Assembly: GCA_022823775.1 (NCBI GenBank)
Contig: JAJEHI010000135.1
Span: forward strand, 62,001 to 126,000
Direction of reading: 5' to 3'
Source: Defluviicoccus sp.
GTDB taxonomy: Bacteria; Pseudomonadota; Alphaproteobacteria; MPNO01
DNA length: 64,000 nucleotides
The notes beneath the pieces are model-generated. The model was not told where the DNA came from. It saw only the letters and a program-made list of their open reading frames with translations, and made no database searches. Below, piece by piece: positions 28,988 to 38,373 of this stretch. A program made the translations under genes and the position numbers. The number at the start of each line of letters is the position of its first letter. The first letter of the stretch is position 1.

Positions 28988-29905
28988 TTGGCCGGTCTCC
29001 TCGCCGATCCGGTCCGGCGGCGCGGGCTGATCGGGGTCGCGCTCGCGGTCGGCGCCACTCTCACCTTCACGGCGTCCACGGTGGGAGCGGTATTCTCCTA
29101 CGAGGGCGGCGGCGAGCCGCTTGCCGCCATCAGCTCGCGCTATATCGGCGCGATGCTGGTCTTCATACCGCTGCTCCATTTCTCCGGCATCGGCTTCGCC
29201 TTGCCACGCCGCGAGCGCGCGATCTCGCTTGCCCTCGGGGCGCTCGCCGCGGTTCAGGCCTATTGCCTCTACAACTCCATAGCCCACATCGCGGTGGGTC
29301 TTACCTTCGCCATCTTCTACATCTACCCGATCCTGGTCGCCCTGATCGCCATCGCCTTCCGTCAGGACCGCATCACGCCGGCGATCGTCGTCGGGCTGGC
29401 GGTCGCCTTTGCCGGACTGATGCTGGTCTTCGACGTTTCCGGCGAAGGGTCCAATCTCTGGGGCTCTCTGCTTGCCATCGGGGCGGCGATATCGTGGTCC
29501 ATCATCACGGTGGGCAGCAGCGGGGTCATGCGGACCCAGGATCCCCGCCTGTTCACGTTTTACCTGCAGCTTTCGGCGGGGCTGATCTATCTGGCGATCT
29601 GCCTGGTCGTCGGCGACGTCGACCTGCCCCGGACGGCGAAGGGCTGGGCCGGACTGATCTCGCTGCCGTTGTTCTACGCCGTATCCACGCTCGGTTTCTT
29701 CGGCGCCATTGCGATGATCGGCTCGATCCGCGCCGCGCTGCTGATGAACCTGGAGCCCGTGTTCACCATCGCCGCCGGGTTCCTGATCCTGGGCCAGGTC
29801 CTCACGCCGCTCCAGCTCGCCGGCGCCGCGCTGGTGATCGGCGCCGTGCTCGCGGTCCGGATCGAGAAAGTGCGCCCGGCCCCGCGGGGCCCGGACCCGT
29901 CCTAA
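28988..29905 (+). CDS. DMT family transporter (EamA)
   Basis: Two repeated EamA-like TM halves; AISWSIITVGSSGVM, SIRAALLMNLEPVFTIAAGFLILGQVLTPLQLAGAALVIGAVL. Confidence 0.9.
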   Translation: MAGLLADPVRRRGLIGVALAVGATLTFTASTVGAVFSYEGGGEPLAAISSRYIGAMLVFIPLLHFSGIGFALPRRERAISLALGALAAVQAYCLYNSIAHIAVGLTFAIFYIYPILVALIAIAFRQDRITPAIVVGLAVAFAGLMLVFDVSGEGSNLWGSLLAIGAAISWSIITVGSSGVMRTQDPRLFTFYLQLSAGLIYLAICLVVGDVDLPRTAKGWAGLISLPLFYAVSTLGFFGAIAMIGSIRAALLMNLEPVFTIAAGFLILGQVLTPLQLAGAALVIGAVLAVRIEKVRPAPRGPDPS

Positions 29906-30684
29906 TCGCGCTCGAACTTCGCTTCGCGCCTGTCCAGAAAGGCCTCCATACCGGTGCGGGCATCGCCGCTGGTCTGGGTGAGCGCGGAGGCCACCGACTC
30001 GGTGAACAGCCCCTCCTGCTTCGGCATGTCGGCGATGCGGCCGATCGCCCCGAGCACCATCGCATTCACCATCGGCGCGTTTTCCGCGATGGTCTCCGCG
30101 AGTTCGACGGCCTTGTCGAACGCGTCGCCCTCTTCCACCAGATAGTGCGAGAGGCCGAGCGCCTGGCCTTCCTCGGCCAAGACACGGCGCCCCGTCAGCA
30201 TCATCTCCGTCGTGCGGCCGGCGCCGATGATACGCGTCACGCGCACCGTCGCCCCGCCGCCCACGAAGATGCCGCGCCGTCCTTCGGGAAGCTGGTAAAT
30301 CGCGCTCGGCTCGGCGACGCGAACATGTGTGGCCGAAGCGATTTCGAGCCCGCCGCCCATCACCGCGCCCTTCATCGCGGTGACCACGGGAAGCCCGCCG
30401 AGTTCCACCATGTCGAGCGTCCGGTGCCAGTAGCGCGAGGTCTCGAAGGACTCGACCGGGTCGCGTTCCTTGTGCTCCGACAGGTCGAGCCCGGCACAGA
30501 AATGCCGACCTTCGCCGCACAGAACCACCGCGCGGGCTTCGCCCGGAGGAGACTGGAAGAAACGGTTCAGAGCCTCGATCAGCCGGGTGTTGACCGCGTT
30601 TCCCTTCTCCGGCCGATCGAGCGTGAGAATCGCCACCCTTTCCCGCAATTCGAACCGCAAGACGTCGCTTTCGAACTTCGCCAC
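29902..30684 (-). CDS. enoyl-CoA hydratase/isomerase (crotonase) family protein
   Basis: LDRPEKGNAVNTRLIEAL, GRHFCAGLDLSEH, GAVMGGGLEIASATHVRVAE. Confidence 0.92.
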   Translation of the reverse strand: MAKFESDVLRFELRERVAILTLDRPEKGNAVNTRLIEALNRFFQSPPGEARAVVLCGEGRHFCAGLDLSEHKERDPVESFETSRYWHRTLDMVELGGLPVVTAMKGAVMGGGLEIASATHVRVAEPSAIYQLPEGRRGIFVGGGATVRVTRIIGAGRTTEMMLTGRRVLAEEGQALGLSHYLVEEGDAFDKAVELAETIAENAPMVNAMVLGAIGRIADMPKQEGLFTESVASALTQTSGDARTGMEAFLDRREAKFERD

Positions 30685-30775
30685 CCTAGAATTGACCCCG
30701 CTGATGTTTCGCGCCAGCTATAGGGGCCGGGGCTGGCGGTGTAAACTGACGGCGCCACGGGTCAGGGGGACAGGT

Positions 30776-31537
30776 ATGGATATCGCGGGCATTTCGGCTT
30801 TGGTCACCGGTGGCGCTTCCGGACTCGGCGCGGCAAGCGCGCGCCGTCTCGCCGATCTGGGAGCGAAGGTCGGAATCGTCGACCTCAACGGCGAAGGCGC
30901 GCAAGCGGTCGGCGCCGAAATCGGCGGAACCGGTGTCGGCTGCGACGTCACCAGCCCGGATGCGGTGGAAGGTGCGCTTGCCGAGATTTCCGACGCCGTG
31001 GGCGTGCCCCGGGTCGTGGTGAACTGCGCCGGTATCGGCGTCGCGGGGCGCATCGTCGGGCGCGGCGGACCGATGCCGCTCGAGGAATTCACCCGCGTGG
31101 TCGAAATCAACCTGTTCGGCAGCTTCAACGTGATGAGGCTCGCCGTTGCCGCGATGTCCGGTCTCGAACCGACCGAAACCGGCGAGCGCGGCGTCGTCGT
31201 CAACACCGCCTCGGTCGCCGCCTACGACGGGCAGGTCGGCCAGGCGGCCTACGCCGCCTCGAAGGGCGCCATCGCCTCGATGACGCTGCCCGCGGCGCGC
31301 GAATTCGCCCGTATGGGCGTGCGCGTGATGACCATCGCGCCGGGTATCCTGTTGACGCCGATGTTCGACGGCGTGCCGGAGGCCGCGCGCGAAGGGTTGC
31401 TTTCGATCACCCAGTTCCCGCCCAGGCTGGGCGCGCCGGAAGAATACGCCCAGCTCGTTCAGCAAATCGTGGAAAATCCCCTGCTCAACGGCGAGACGAT
31501 CCGTCTCGACGGCGCGGTCCGACTGCCGCCGAGATAG
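30776..31537 (+). CDS. SDR family oxidoreductase (3-hydroxyacyl-CoA dehydrogenase-like)
   Basis: ALVTGGASGLGAASARRLADLGAKVGIVDLN, YAASKGAIASMTLPAARE. Confidence 0.92.
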   Translation: MDIAGISALVTGGASGLGAASARRLADLGAKVGIVDLNGEGAQAVGAEIGGTGVGCDVTSPDAVEGALAEISDAVGVPRVVVNCAGIGVAGRIVGRGGPMPLEEFTRVVEINLFGSFNVMRLAVAAMSGLEPTETGERGVVVNTASVAAYDGQVGQAAYAASKGAIASMTLPAAREFARMGVRVMTIAPGILLTPMFDGVPEAAREGLLSITQFPPRLGAPEEYAQLVQQIVENPLLNGETIRLDGAVRLPPR

Positions 31538-31552
31538 GGAAGGGAGGCCAAG

Positions 31553-31999
31553 ATGGCGGAACCCCGGAAAAAGGCCCGCGTGATGGGCATCAACCACGTG
31601 GTGCTCGAAGTCGACGACCTGGACGAGGCGTTGGCGTTCTACGGGGCCATATTCGAATTCGAGCTACGCGGGCGCGGCGAGACCAATGCCTTTATCGACA
31701 TGGGCGACCAGTTCATCCAGTTGACCTTGCAGAAAGGCGGCTCGCCCGACGTCAAGCGCCATTTCGGGCTGGTGGTGGACGACCGCAGCACGGTTCGCGC
31801 CGCGCTTGAAGAGCTCGGGGCCGAGACGATCGGCTCCCGCCTCAATTTCCGCGATCCGTGGGGCAACCGGGTCGAGGTCGTGCCCTACGACAACATCCAG
31901 TTTACCAAGGCCGAGCCGGTCCTCCGCGGAATGGGCCTGGACAGTCTGGAAAAGACGCCCTCGGCGATGGAGGAGCTCGCGAAGAAAGGGCTGGCATAG
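31553..31999 (+). CDS. VOC family (glyoxalase/extradiol-like) protein
   Basis: INHVVLEVDDLDEALAFYGAIFEFELRGRG...FRDPWGNRVEVVPYD. Confidence 0.9.
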   Translation: MAEPRKKARVMGINHVVLEVDDLDEALAFYGAIFEFELRGRGETNAFIDMGDQFIQLTLQKGGSPDVKRHFGLVVDDRSTVRAALEELGAETIGSRLNFRDPWGNRVEVVPYDNIQFTKAEPVLRGMGLDSLEKTPSAMEELAKKGLA

Positions 32000-32025
32000 C
32001 GCGGGGCGCGGCCCCAGCGGATATC

Positions 32026-32118
32026 GTCCCTCGATACGGCGCTGGCGCGCCTACTCGGCATGAGGAATCGAAAGACAACCCTCATCCTGAGTAGCGGCGA
32101 AGCCGCGTATCGAAGGAT
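32026..32118. repeat. Palindromic interspersed-type repeat
   Basis: Left arm GTCCCTCGATACGGCGCTGGCGCGCCTACTCGGCATGAGGA; right arm CCCTCATCCTGAGTAGCGGCGAAGCCGCGTATCGAAGGAT is an imperfect reverse complement. Confidence 0.82.
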
Positions 32119-32132
32119 CGGTCGTCCCTCCT

Positions 32133-33191
32133 CTACAGGTCCCGCACATGCGGCAGGACCTCCTTCCCGAAGATCTCCAGCGAGCGCATGATTTCCGCCT
32201 GAGGCAGAGAGCCGAAATCGACCAGCATGCCGATCTGCGTGATGCCGATGTCCGCCAGCACCTCGATCCGCTCGATCGCCTGATCCGGCCCGCCCATCAG
32301 GACCCGTCCCGGAAAGTACGACTCGAAAGTGAACTTGCGCTGGCCCGCATCGCGTTGCTCGTAGCCCTTGTAGGCGACCGGATCGGCCGGGCGGCGGGTG
32401 GCTTCGAGCCCGGCGGTCGCATACTCGCTCATCGCCGTATGTACGGCCGCTTCGAGCCCGGCGTCGTCGCCCTCGGCAAGGAAATGGGCGTGGTAGACGC
32501 AGCAGACCTCGTGGTCCTCGATCCCACGGCCCGACCGCGTTAGCGCGTCGCGGTACCACCCGATCCGCTCCACCGCGATGTCGTGGTCGACATGGTAGGC
32601 GACGTAAAGGAGGTTGTGCCCCTCTTTGGCGGTCCATTCGAAGCTCTCGGGCGACAGGAGGCAGGCGACCCAGATCGGCGGGTGGGGTTTCTGATAGACG
32701 GGCGGCAGGATCGGAAGGCCGCTCATGGCGGGCCGAAAGCCGCCCCCGAACTCGAGCGTCGGGTCGGACCACGCCTTGCGGATCAAGGCCACGCCCTCCT
32801 CGACCCGCTCCCGACTCTCCTTCATCGGCACTCCGAAGGCATCGAACTCGTCGCGGATGAAGCCCCGCCCGACGCCGAAATCGAAGCGTCCCTTGGAAAG
32901 CTGGTCGAGAGTGGCGGCCTGCTCGGCCACACGAACGGGGTCGTTCAGCGGCAGGATCGTCGCCCCGGTTCCGAGCCGGATGCGCTCGGTCCGTCCCGCC
33001 AGATAAGAGAGGAACGCGTAGTTCGCCGGCAGCAGACCGCCGTGTCGGACGAAGTGATGCTCCACCATCCATGCGTAATCGATGCCGATCCGGTCGGCGT
33101 AGACGACCTGCTCGACCATGTTGTGGTAATGGGTATGGGCGTCGCGGGTCTCGGGGAGATATGTCGGCAGGTAGAACAGGCCGAATTTCAT
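32133..33191 (-). CDS. LLM class flavin-dependent oxidoreductase
   Basis: MKFGLFYLPTYLPE...GIDYAWMVEHHFVRHGGLLPANYAFLSYLAGRTERIRLGTGATILPLNDPVRVAEQAATLDQLSKGRFDFGVGRGF. Confidence 0.95.
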   Translation of the reverse strand: MKFGLFYLPTYLPETRDAHTHYHNMVEQVVYADRIGIDYAWMVEHHFVRHGGLLPANYAFLSYLAGRTERIRLGTGATILPLNDPVRVAEQAATLDQLSKGRFDFGVGRGFIRDEFDAFGVPMKESRERVEEGVALIRKAWSDPTLEFGGGFRPAMSGLPILPPVYQKPHPPIWVACLLSPESFEWTAKEGHNLLYVAYHVDHDIAVERIGWYRDALTRSGRGIEDHEVCCVYHAHFLAEGDDAGLEAAVHTAMSEYATAGLEATRRPADPVAYKGYEQRDAGQRKFTFESYFPGRVLMGGPDQAIERIEVLADIGITQIGMLVDFGSLPQAEIMRSLEIFGKEVLPHVRDL

Positions 33192-33292
33192 CTACGGCTT
33201 CTCCGAGGAGGTAAACGCGGCGTCCGGACAGTTTGGTGCGGCCGGGTCCGACGGTGCAAGCGGCCCGGCGCGTTACAGGGAGGAAGCGGGCG

Positions 33293-33742
33293 ATGGGCGA
33301 AGAGGAATTGTTGAGAAGGGCCTTCGAGGCGGCGCGACGGGCGGCGGCGAACGGCAATCCGCCCTTCGGATCGGTGCTGGCGAATGCGGCGGGCGAGATC
33401 GTTCTCGAAGCCGAGAACGACATGCTCACGACCGGCGACGTTACCGGCCACGCCGAGATCAACCTGGTACGCGAAGCGTGTCGGAAGTTCGGTCCCGCGC
33501 TCGGCGGCTATACGCTCTATACGAGCTGCGAGCCCTGCGCGATGTGCGCGGTCGCCGCCTACTGGTCGGGGCTCGACCGCATCGTGTTCGGGCTTTCGCA
33601 TCCGAGGCTGGTCGAAATCCGAGGCGAGGGCGGGCCGCCGATGATGAACCTCCGCTGCCAGGAGGTCGCCGGGCGCGGCGTTCGCGACATGGCGGTCGCC
33701 GGCCCGATGCTGGAGGACGAGGCGGCGGCGCTTTTCGCATAG
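33293..33742 (+). CDS. nucleoside deaminase (CMP/dCMP deaminase-type zinc domain)
   Basis: GHAEINLV (HAE) and TSCEPCAMCAVAAYW (PCxxC). Confidence 0.93.
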   Translation: MGEEELLRRAFEAARRAAANGNPPFGSVLANAAGEIVLEAENDMLTTGDVTGHAEINLVREACRKFGPALGGYTLYTSCEPCAMCAVAAYWSGLDRIVFGLSHPRLVEIRGEGGPPMMNLRCQEVAGRGVRDMAVAGPMLEDEAAALFA

Positions 33743-33753
33743 CGCCGGGCGCT

Positions 33754-34773
33754 TCAACCGTCGCTCGGATGGATGGCGTATTCGCCGGTTTCCATCAGCC
33801 GGGCGACGGAACGGCCGGCCTCCGTCATCGAAAGGTCGGCGCGGGTTTCCAGCAACCATGCCTGGTAGGGCACCGCCACGTCCTCCTCGGCGCCGTGGTG
33901 GGCGATGCCTTTCGGCGTCCAGGCGACCGTGCCGGGTACGGTCAACCCGCCATAGGCGCCGGGCCCGCCGGCATAGACGATGATCTCGTCGTAATCCGCG
34001 TTGCAGTGGATCGGCGGACGATCGCTGCGCCGCGAGCTGAGGTGATAGAACAGGCACCGTCCCGCCGCATCGTCGATCAGTCGTCCCGGCGGGATGCCTC
34101 CGAAGGCGACGCCCAGCCCCTTCGCGCTCTCGATATTGAACCGGCGAACCGACGCCGCTCCGCGCGGGGCCTGTCCGCCCAGCGGATCGAACTTGTAGAA
34201 ATAGGACGTCGTTCCGCCGCGGTGGCGGACCAGGACCTCGTAGTCGCCCGGCGTCGCATCGGCGAACGGGACCGGCTCGTCGACGTCCAGCGCCGTGTTG
34301 AGCACCGCGCTTGGATCGGGGGCGACGGCCAGCGCGCCCTCGCATGCCGCTGTCAGCGCTAAAACCGGGTCTCCGATCCCGACATAGCGCCAGGCCACCG
34401 CGCGGGGAACCAGAACGAAATCCCCGTACCTGACATCCATCGCGCCGAAATCGGTTTCGAGGCGCGCGTTGCCGGAGACGACATAGTGGACTTCATCGGC
34501 GACAACGTTGCGGATCGCGAAATCCATCGCCGCCGCGTGCCTGGTGGCCTCCAGGACGATCCCGTCTCCCCGGAGGATCGCCACCGGAAACGAGCGCGCG
34601 TCCGGAGGGAATAGTTCGGCGATGTCGAAGCGCCGCGGCGCGTATTCGCCTTCGATCCGCGTGTAGGACGGCGAATACCCGGCCCGCGGCACGTTGGTTC
34701 GCGCGCCAGCGAACCCCTCGCGCGTGTAGCTGTAGAGATGCGCGGCGGGCTTTCGTCCGAGGTCTCCACCCAT
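33754..34773 (-). CDS. homogentisate 1,2-dioxygenase-like cupin protein (divergent)
   Basis: SYTRIEGEYAPRRFDIAELFP; DRPPIHCNADYDEIIVYAGG...PGTVAWTPKGIAHHG resembles the HGD metal-ligand region. Confidence 0.7.
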   Translation of the reverse strand: MGGDLGRKPAAHLYSYTREGFAGARTNVPRAGYSPSYTRIEGEYAPRRFDIAELFPPDARSFPVAILRGDGIVLEATRHAAAMDFAIRNVVADEVHYVVSGNARLETDFGAMDVRYGDFVLVPRAVAWRYVGIGDPVLALTAACEGALAVAPDPSAVLNTALDVDEPVPFADATPGDYEVLVRHRGGTTSYFYKFDPLGGQAPRGAASVRRFNIESAKGLGVAFGGIPPGRLIDDAAGRCLFYHLSSRRSDRPPIHCNADYDEIIVYAGGPGAYGGLTVPGTVAWTPKGIAHHGAEEDVAVPYQAWLLETRADLSMTEAGRSVARLMETGEYAIHPSDG

Positions 34774-34797
34774 CGTTTTCTCCCGGTTCCCGGAAAA

Positions 34798-35814
34798 TCA
34801 GGGCGCGGCGCGGTTTTCGTCGGCGAGCAGCCCGTCGACCACCTGGCGGGCGAGAATCGTACCGCCGTCGATGCCCACGTCCACCGTGCGAATTCCGCTC
34901 GTATCTGCCTCTATCGAGGCCTGCTGCGCCTCGAGGATCGCGCGGTCCTCCTCGAAGATGTCGCAGACGACCCGATGCCACCATTCGCCGAATTCGCCGT
35001 CGGTCCGCCGGAAGTTGCGCGAAACCGCCCAGAAATAGTTGGTCGTGCCGTCGGTCTCCGGCGTCAGGCAATCGAGGACGAAAAACCGCACCCCCGCATT
35101 CGGGTCGTTGTTGCCCGGCGGCACCGCCCGCACCTCGACATGCACGTAGCAGGGCGGCTGGAAGTGGACCAGCTGGTAGCGGTCGATATTGGCGTCGCTC
35201 CCGGCCGCCGCCGCGAAGAAAGGCGGTGGCGGGATGTCGCGCATGACGCGGTCGACGAACACCTCGTTCTCCTCGCGGCGCGACTCGATCGGGGTTTCCG
35301 CGACCGCTTCATTTCCGATGCTGGACGTATGCACATAGGTCTCGTGCGACAGGTCGATCAGGTTGTCGACCAGAAGCTGATAATGCGCCTTGACGTGGAG
35401 GCGGTCCCGAAACGGCACCCACCCGTTCTCGTCCAGCCCGGGCATTGCCGGGAGGAGCTCCGTGTCCGCATTCTCCGGCTTGCCCATCCAGACCCAGATC
35501 CAGCCGTATTTCTCGATCGCCGGATAGGTCCGTACCGCGGCGCGGCGGGGCACCCGATCCTGGCCCGGAACGGCCACGCACCTGCCCTCCGCGTCATAAG
35601 CGAAGCCGTGATAGCCGCAAACCAGCCGGTCTCCGACGAGCTTCCCTTTGGACAACGGCAGGCGGCGGTGAATGCAGCGATCGACCAGCGCGCGCGGGGT
35701 ACCGTCCCCGCTGCGGAAGAAGACAATGGGCTCGCCGCATACCGTGCGGGCGATCGGCACGCGGCCGATCTCCGATGCCGTGGCGGCGACGTACCAAGCC
35801 TCCTTGACGAACAT
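34798..35814 (-). CDS. Rieske 2Fe-2S aromatic ring-hydroxylating oxygenase (vanillate O-demethylase-like)
   Basis: MFVKEAWYVAATASEIGRVPIARTVCGEPIVFFR; CIHRRLPLSKGKLVGDRLVCGYHGFAYD; NLIDLSHETYVHTSSIG. Confidence 0.94.
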   Translation of the reverse strand: MFVKEAWYVAATASEIGRVPIARTVCGEPIVFFRSGDGTPRALVDRCIHRRLPLSKGKLVGDRLVCGYHGFAYDAEGRCVAVPGQDRVPRRAAVRTYPAIEKYGWIWVWMGKPENADTELLPAMPGLDENGWVPFRDRLHVKAHYQLLVDNLIDLSHETYVHTSSIGNEAVAETPIESRREENEVFVDRVMRDIPPPPFFAAAAGSDANIDRYQLVHFQPPCYVHVEVRAVPPGNNDPNAGVRFFVLDCLTPETDGTTNYFWAVSRNFRRTDGEFGEWWHRVVCDIFEEDRAILEAQQASIEADTSGIRTVDVGIDGGTILARQVVDGLLADENRAAP

Positions 35815-35857
35815 GGGGCGCTCCCTCTCCGACATGCCCATGGTGGCACCGAGGGGG

Positions 35858-36655
35858 CTATTCGTCGACTGTCCAGCGCGCCTTGCGTCGTTCCAGAAAG
35901 GCGCCGATGCCTTCCTGCGCGGCGTCCGACATCCGGGTCTTCACGTTCCAGCCAAGCCCGGTCTCGAAACGCGCTGGGTCCGGCCCATGGCCGAGATCGG
36001 CGATCAGGGCCTTGGTGCCCGCGATCGCTTCCGGCGACGCCGCCAGCGCCAGTCGGCAATGCGCCTCCACGCGGTCATCGAGATCGGCGGTGTCCTCGGC
36101 GACCTCGTGTATCAAGCCCGCGCGCGCCGCGATATCTGCGTCGAAGACGACCGCTCCGGTCGCCAGATAGCGAAACCAGCCGGCGCCGACTTTCGGCAGC
36201 AGGAAACCGGCGATGATTCCGGGGGCGAGGCCGATCCGCACCTCCGACAGGCAGAATCTCGTCTCCCTCTCGGCGATGGCGACATCGCAGCAGGCGACGA
36301 GGCCCAGCGCGCCCGCCATCGCCGCGCCGTGCAGTCGGCCGACGATCGTCTTGGGACAGTTCGCGGCCGCTATGTAGACCCGTTGAAGGCGTCGGGAATC
36401 GCGGGCGACCTCATCCTCGGTCGCGCCCCTGGTATCGCGCATCCAGTTGAGGTCGCCGCCGGAGCAGAACACCTTGCCGTTGCCGCGGAGCACGATGGCC
36501 CGAACGGTGTCGTCGCCGCCGAGGCGTTCGAGGGCGGAGAGCAGCTCTTCCATCATGTCCGGGTTTATCGCGTTGCGTCGCTCCGGGCGGTTCAGCGCGA
36601 CGGTCGCGATACCGCGCGGATCGGTTTCAACGTCGATGGTCTTGTACGGCTGCAC
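35858..36655 (-). CDS. enoyl-CoA hydratase/isomerase (crotonase) family protein
   Basis: ALNRPERRNAINPDMMEEL, GKVFCSGGDLNWM, GAAMAGALGLVACCDVAIAE. Confidence 0.93.
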   Translation of the reverse strand: MQPYKTIDVETDPRGIATVALNRPERRNAINPDMMEELLSALERLGGDDTVRAIVLRGNGKVFCSGGDLNWMRDTRGATEDEVARDSRRLQRVYIAAANCPKTIVGRLHGAAMAGALGLVACCDVAIAERETRFCLSEVRIGLAPGIIAGFLLPKVGAGWFRYLATGAVVFDADIAARAGLIHEVAEDTADLDDRVEAHCRLALAASPEAIAGTKALIADLGHGPDPARFETGLGWNVKTRMSDAAQEGIGAFLERRKARWTVDE

Positions 36656-36670
36656 GGCACGCTCCCGCGT

Positions 36671-38251
36671 TCAATCGGGGATCCGGAGACGCCCCTTGAT
36701 CACCTTCCGGGTCGGGGTGAGCGGCAACTCGTCCACCAGGACGAGGCGTTCCGGCCACTTGAGCTTGGCGATCCGCTCGCTGTCCAGCCATGCGATAAGG
36801 TCGCCGAGCTCGGGCGCGGTGCCGTCCCGGGGAATCGCGAAGCAGCACGAGCGTTCGCCGAGAACTGGATCCGGCATCGGGACGATCGCCGACTGGACTA
36901 TGTCGGGGTGGCGGTCGATCGCTTCCTCGACATCGGCCGGGTTGATCTTGACGCCGCCGCGGTTGATCAGGTCCTTCTCGCGGCCGGTGATCGAGACCGC
37001 GCCGGTTTCGTCGATCTCCGCCCGGTCGCCGGTGCGGAACCAGCCGTCGCCGGTAAACGAGGCCGCGTTGGCTTCGTCGTTCCTGTAGTAGCCGCCGAAC
37101 ACGGAAGTCCCGCGGATCTGGAGCTCGCCTTCCTCGCCGGCGGGCAGGGGGTTGCCGTCCGCGTCGCAGACCCTGGCTTCGTTCCCCGGGCTCGGCCGCC
37201 CGCAGCCCCACGCGGCCCGTTCGATGTCCTCATAGGGCCGCGTGAACATGCCGCACTGGCATTCCGTCATCCCCCAGAGCTGTGCGACGCGGCCGTTCCC
37301 GAACGCCTCCTGCGCCTTTCGATAGAACGCGGGCGCGGCCTTCGCCCCCGAAACGACGCAGTAATGGACCGGGGCGAGGGTCTCTCTGTCGAGCATTCCC
37401 GCCTCGAGGCATGAGGCGATATGAGCGGGTGCCGCGAAGATGTGGCTTGGCCGGAATTCCCGGATGGCCTGGACCAACGCCGGCGGGCTGAACGCCGGCA
37501 GCAATGCCGTCGCGCCGCCTCCGTAAAGCGTGAGATGGAAGGAGTAGAGGCCGAACAGATGGGTAAAGGGCGCGGCGGACAGCATGATCGACCCGGGCCC
37601 CATCTGCTTTTCGCTGCAGTTGAGGCGGGCGTTGGCGAGGAACCGGCGATAATCGGTGAGAACCGCTTTCGGGCTCGACGACGTGCCCGATGTGAACAAC
37701 ATCGCATAGGGATCGCCGGCGGCGGGCGGCGGGTCCAACGCGGCGCCCGGACATGCGACGTCTTCGAACGCCAGTGTACCCTCCGGTGCCGGACCGCCCA
37801 CGGCCACGACATGCGCGAGAGAGGGCAGGTCCGACCGGAGCCTTGCGAGTTCGGCGGCCGGTTGCCTGTCGCCTGCGGCCGTCGCCGCGAACGCCGCTTT
37901 GGCGTCGGCATGACGGATCGCGTCGGCGGCCTCGCGCGGCCCGTAGGGCATATGGATGGTGCTGGTCACCGCTCCGAGGCGGGCGCAGGCGAGAATTGCA
38001 TACAGGAAAGCCGGCAGGTTGGGGAGCTGCGCCGCGACCACGTCGCCCCGCCCGATGCCGAGCGCGGCAAGCCCGCCGGCCAGCGCATCCACACGCTCTG
38101 AGAGCGTCCGCCAATCGACGACCTCGCCGGCGGTGAGAATCGCCGGCGCGTCGCCCCGGTCCCGCACGCAGCGTTCCAGCAGGCTGGTCAGCGTGTCGTC
38201 GGTCCAGAATTCGGACCCGGCAGCGGTGCTGGTCTGCGGCATGTCGGGCAA
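36671..38251 (-). CDS. AMP-binding acyl-CoA synthetase/ligase
   Basis: LFTSGTSSSPKAVL, LWGMTECQ, GDGWFRTGDRAEID, GREKDLINRGG, C-terminal PTRKVIKGRLR. Confidence 0.95.
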   Translation of the reverse strand: MPDMPQTSTAAGSEFWTDDTLTSLLERCVRDRGDAPAILTAGEVVDWRTLSERVDALAGGLAALGIGRGDVVAAQLPNLPAFLYAILACARLGAVTSTIHMPYGPREAADAIRHADAKAAFAATAAGDRQPAAELARLRSDLPSLAHVVAVGGPAPEGTLAFEDVACPGAALDPPPAAGDPYAMLFTSGTSSSPKAVLTDYRRFLANARLNCSEKQMGPGSIMLSAAPFTHLFGLYSFHLTLYGGGATALLPAFSPPALVQAIREFRPSHIFAAPAHIASCLEAGMLDRETLAPVHYCVVSGAKAAPAFYRKAQEAFGNGRVAQLWGMTECQCGMFTRPYEDIERAAWGCGRPSPGNEARVCDADGNPLPAGEEGELQIRGTSVFGGYYRNDEANAASFTGDGWFRTGDRAEIDETGAVSITGREKDLINRGGVKINPADVEEAIDRHPDIVQSAIVPMPDPVLGERSCCFAIPRDGTAPELGDLIAWLDSERIAKLKWPERLVLVDELPLTPTRKVIKGRLRIPD

Positions 38252-38263
38252 CCGGGAGAGTTA

Positions 38264-38339
38264 TGGCGACCCCAACGGGAGTCGAACCCGTGTCTTCAGC
38301 GTGAAAGGCTGATGTCCTAGGCCTCTAGACGATGGGGTC
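38264..38339 (-). tRNA. tRNA-Glu (TTC), 3' CCA encoded
   Basis: GACCCCA/TGGGGTC acceptor, anticodon loop CTTTCAC, T-arm ACGGG-TTCGAAC-CCGT, then G-CCA. Confidence 0.95.
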
Positions 38340-38373
38340 GTGGCGCGATTGGTAGCCGCCGAGATGGCGGAAA

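Noticed and set aside
32026-32118. CRISPR array
   Set aside because: Only two inverted arms, not direct repeats with spacers; no cas genes anywhere in the window.
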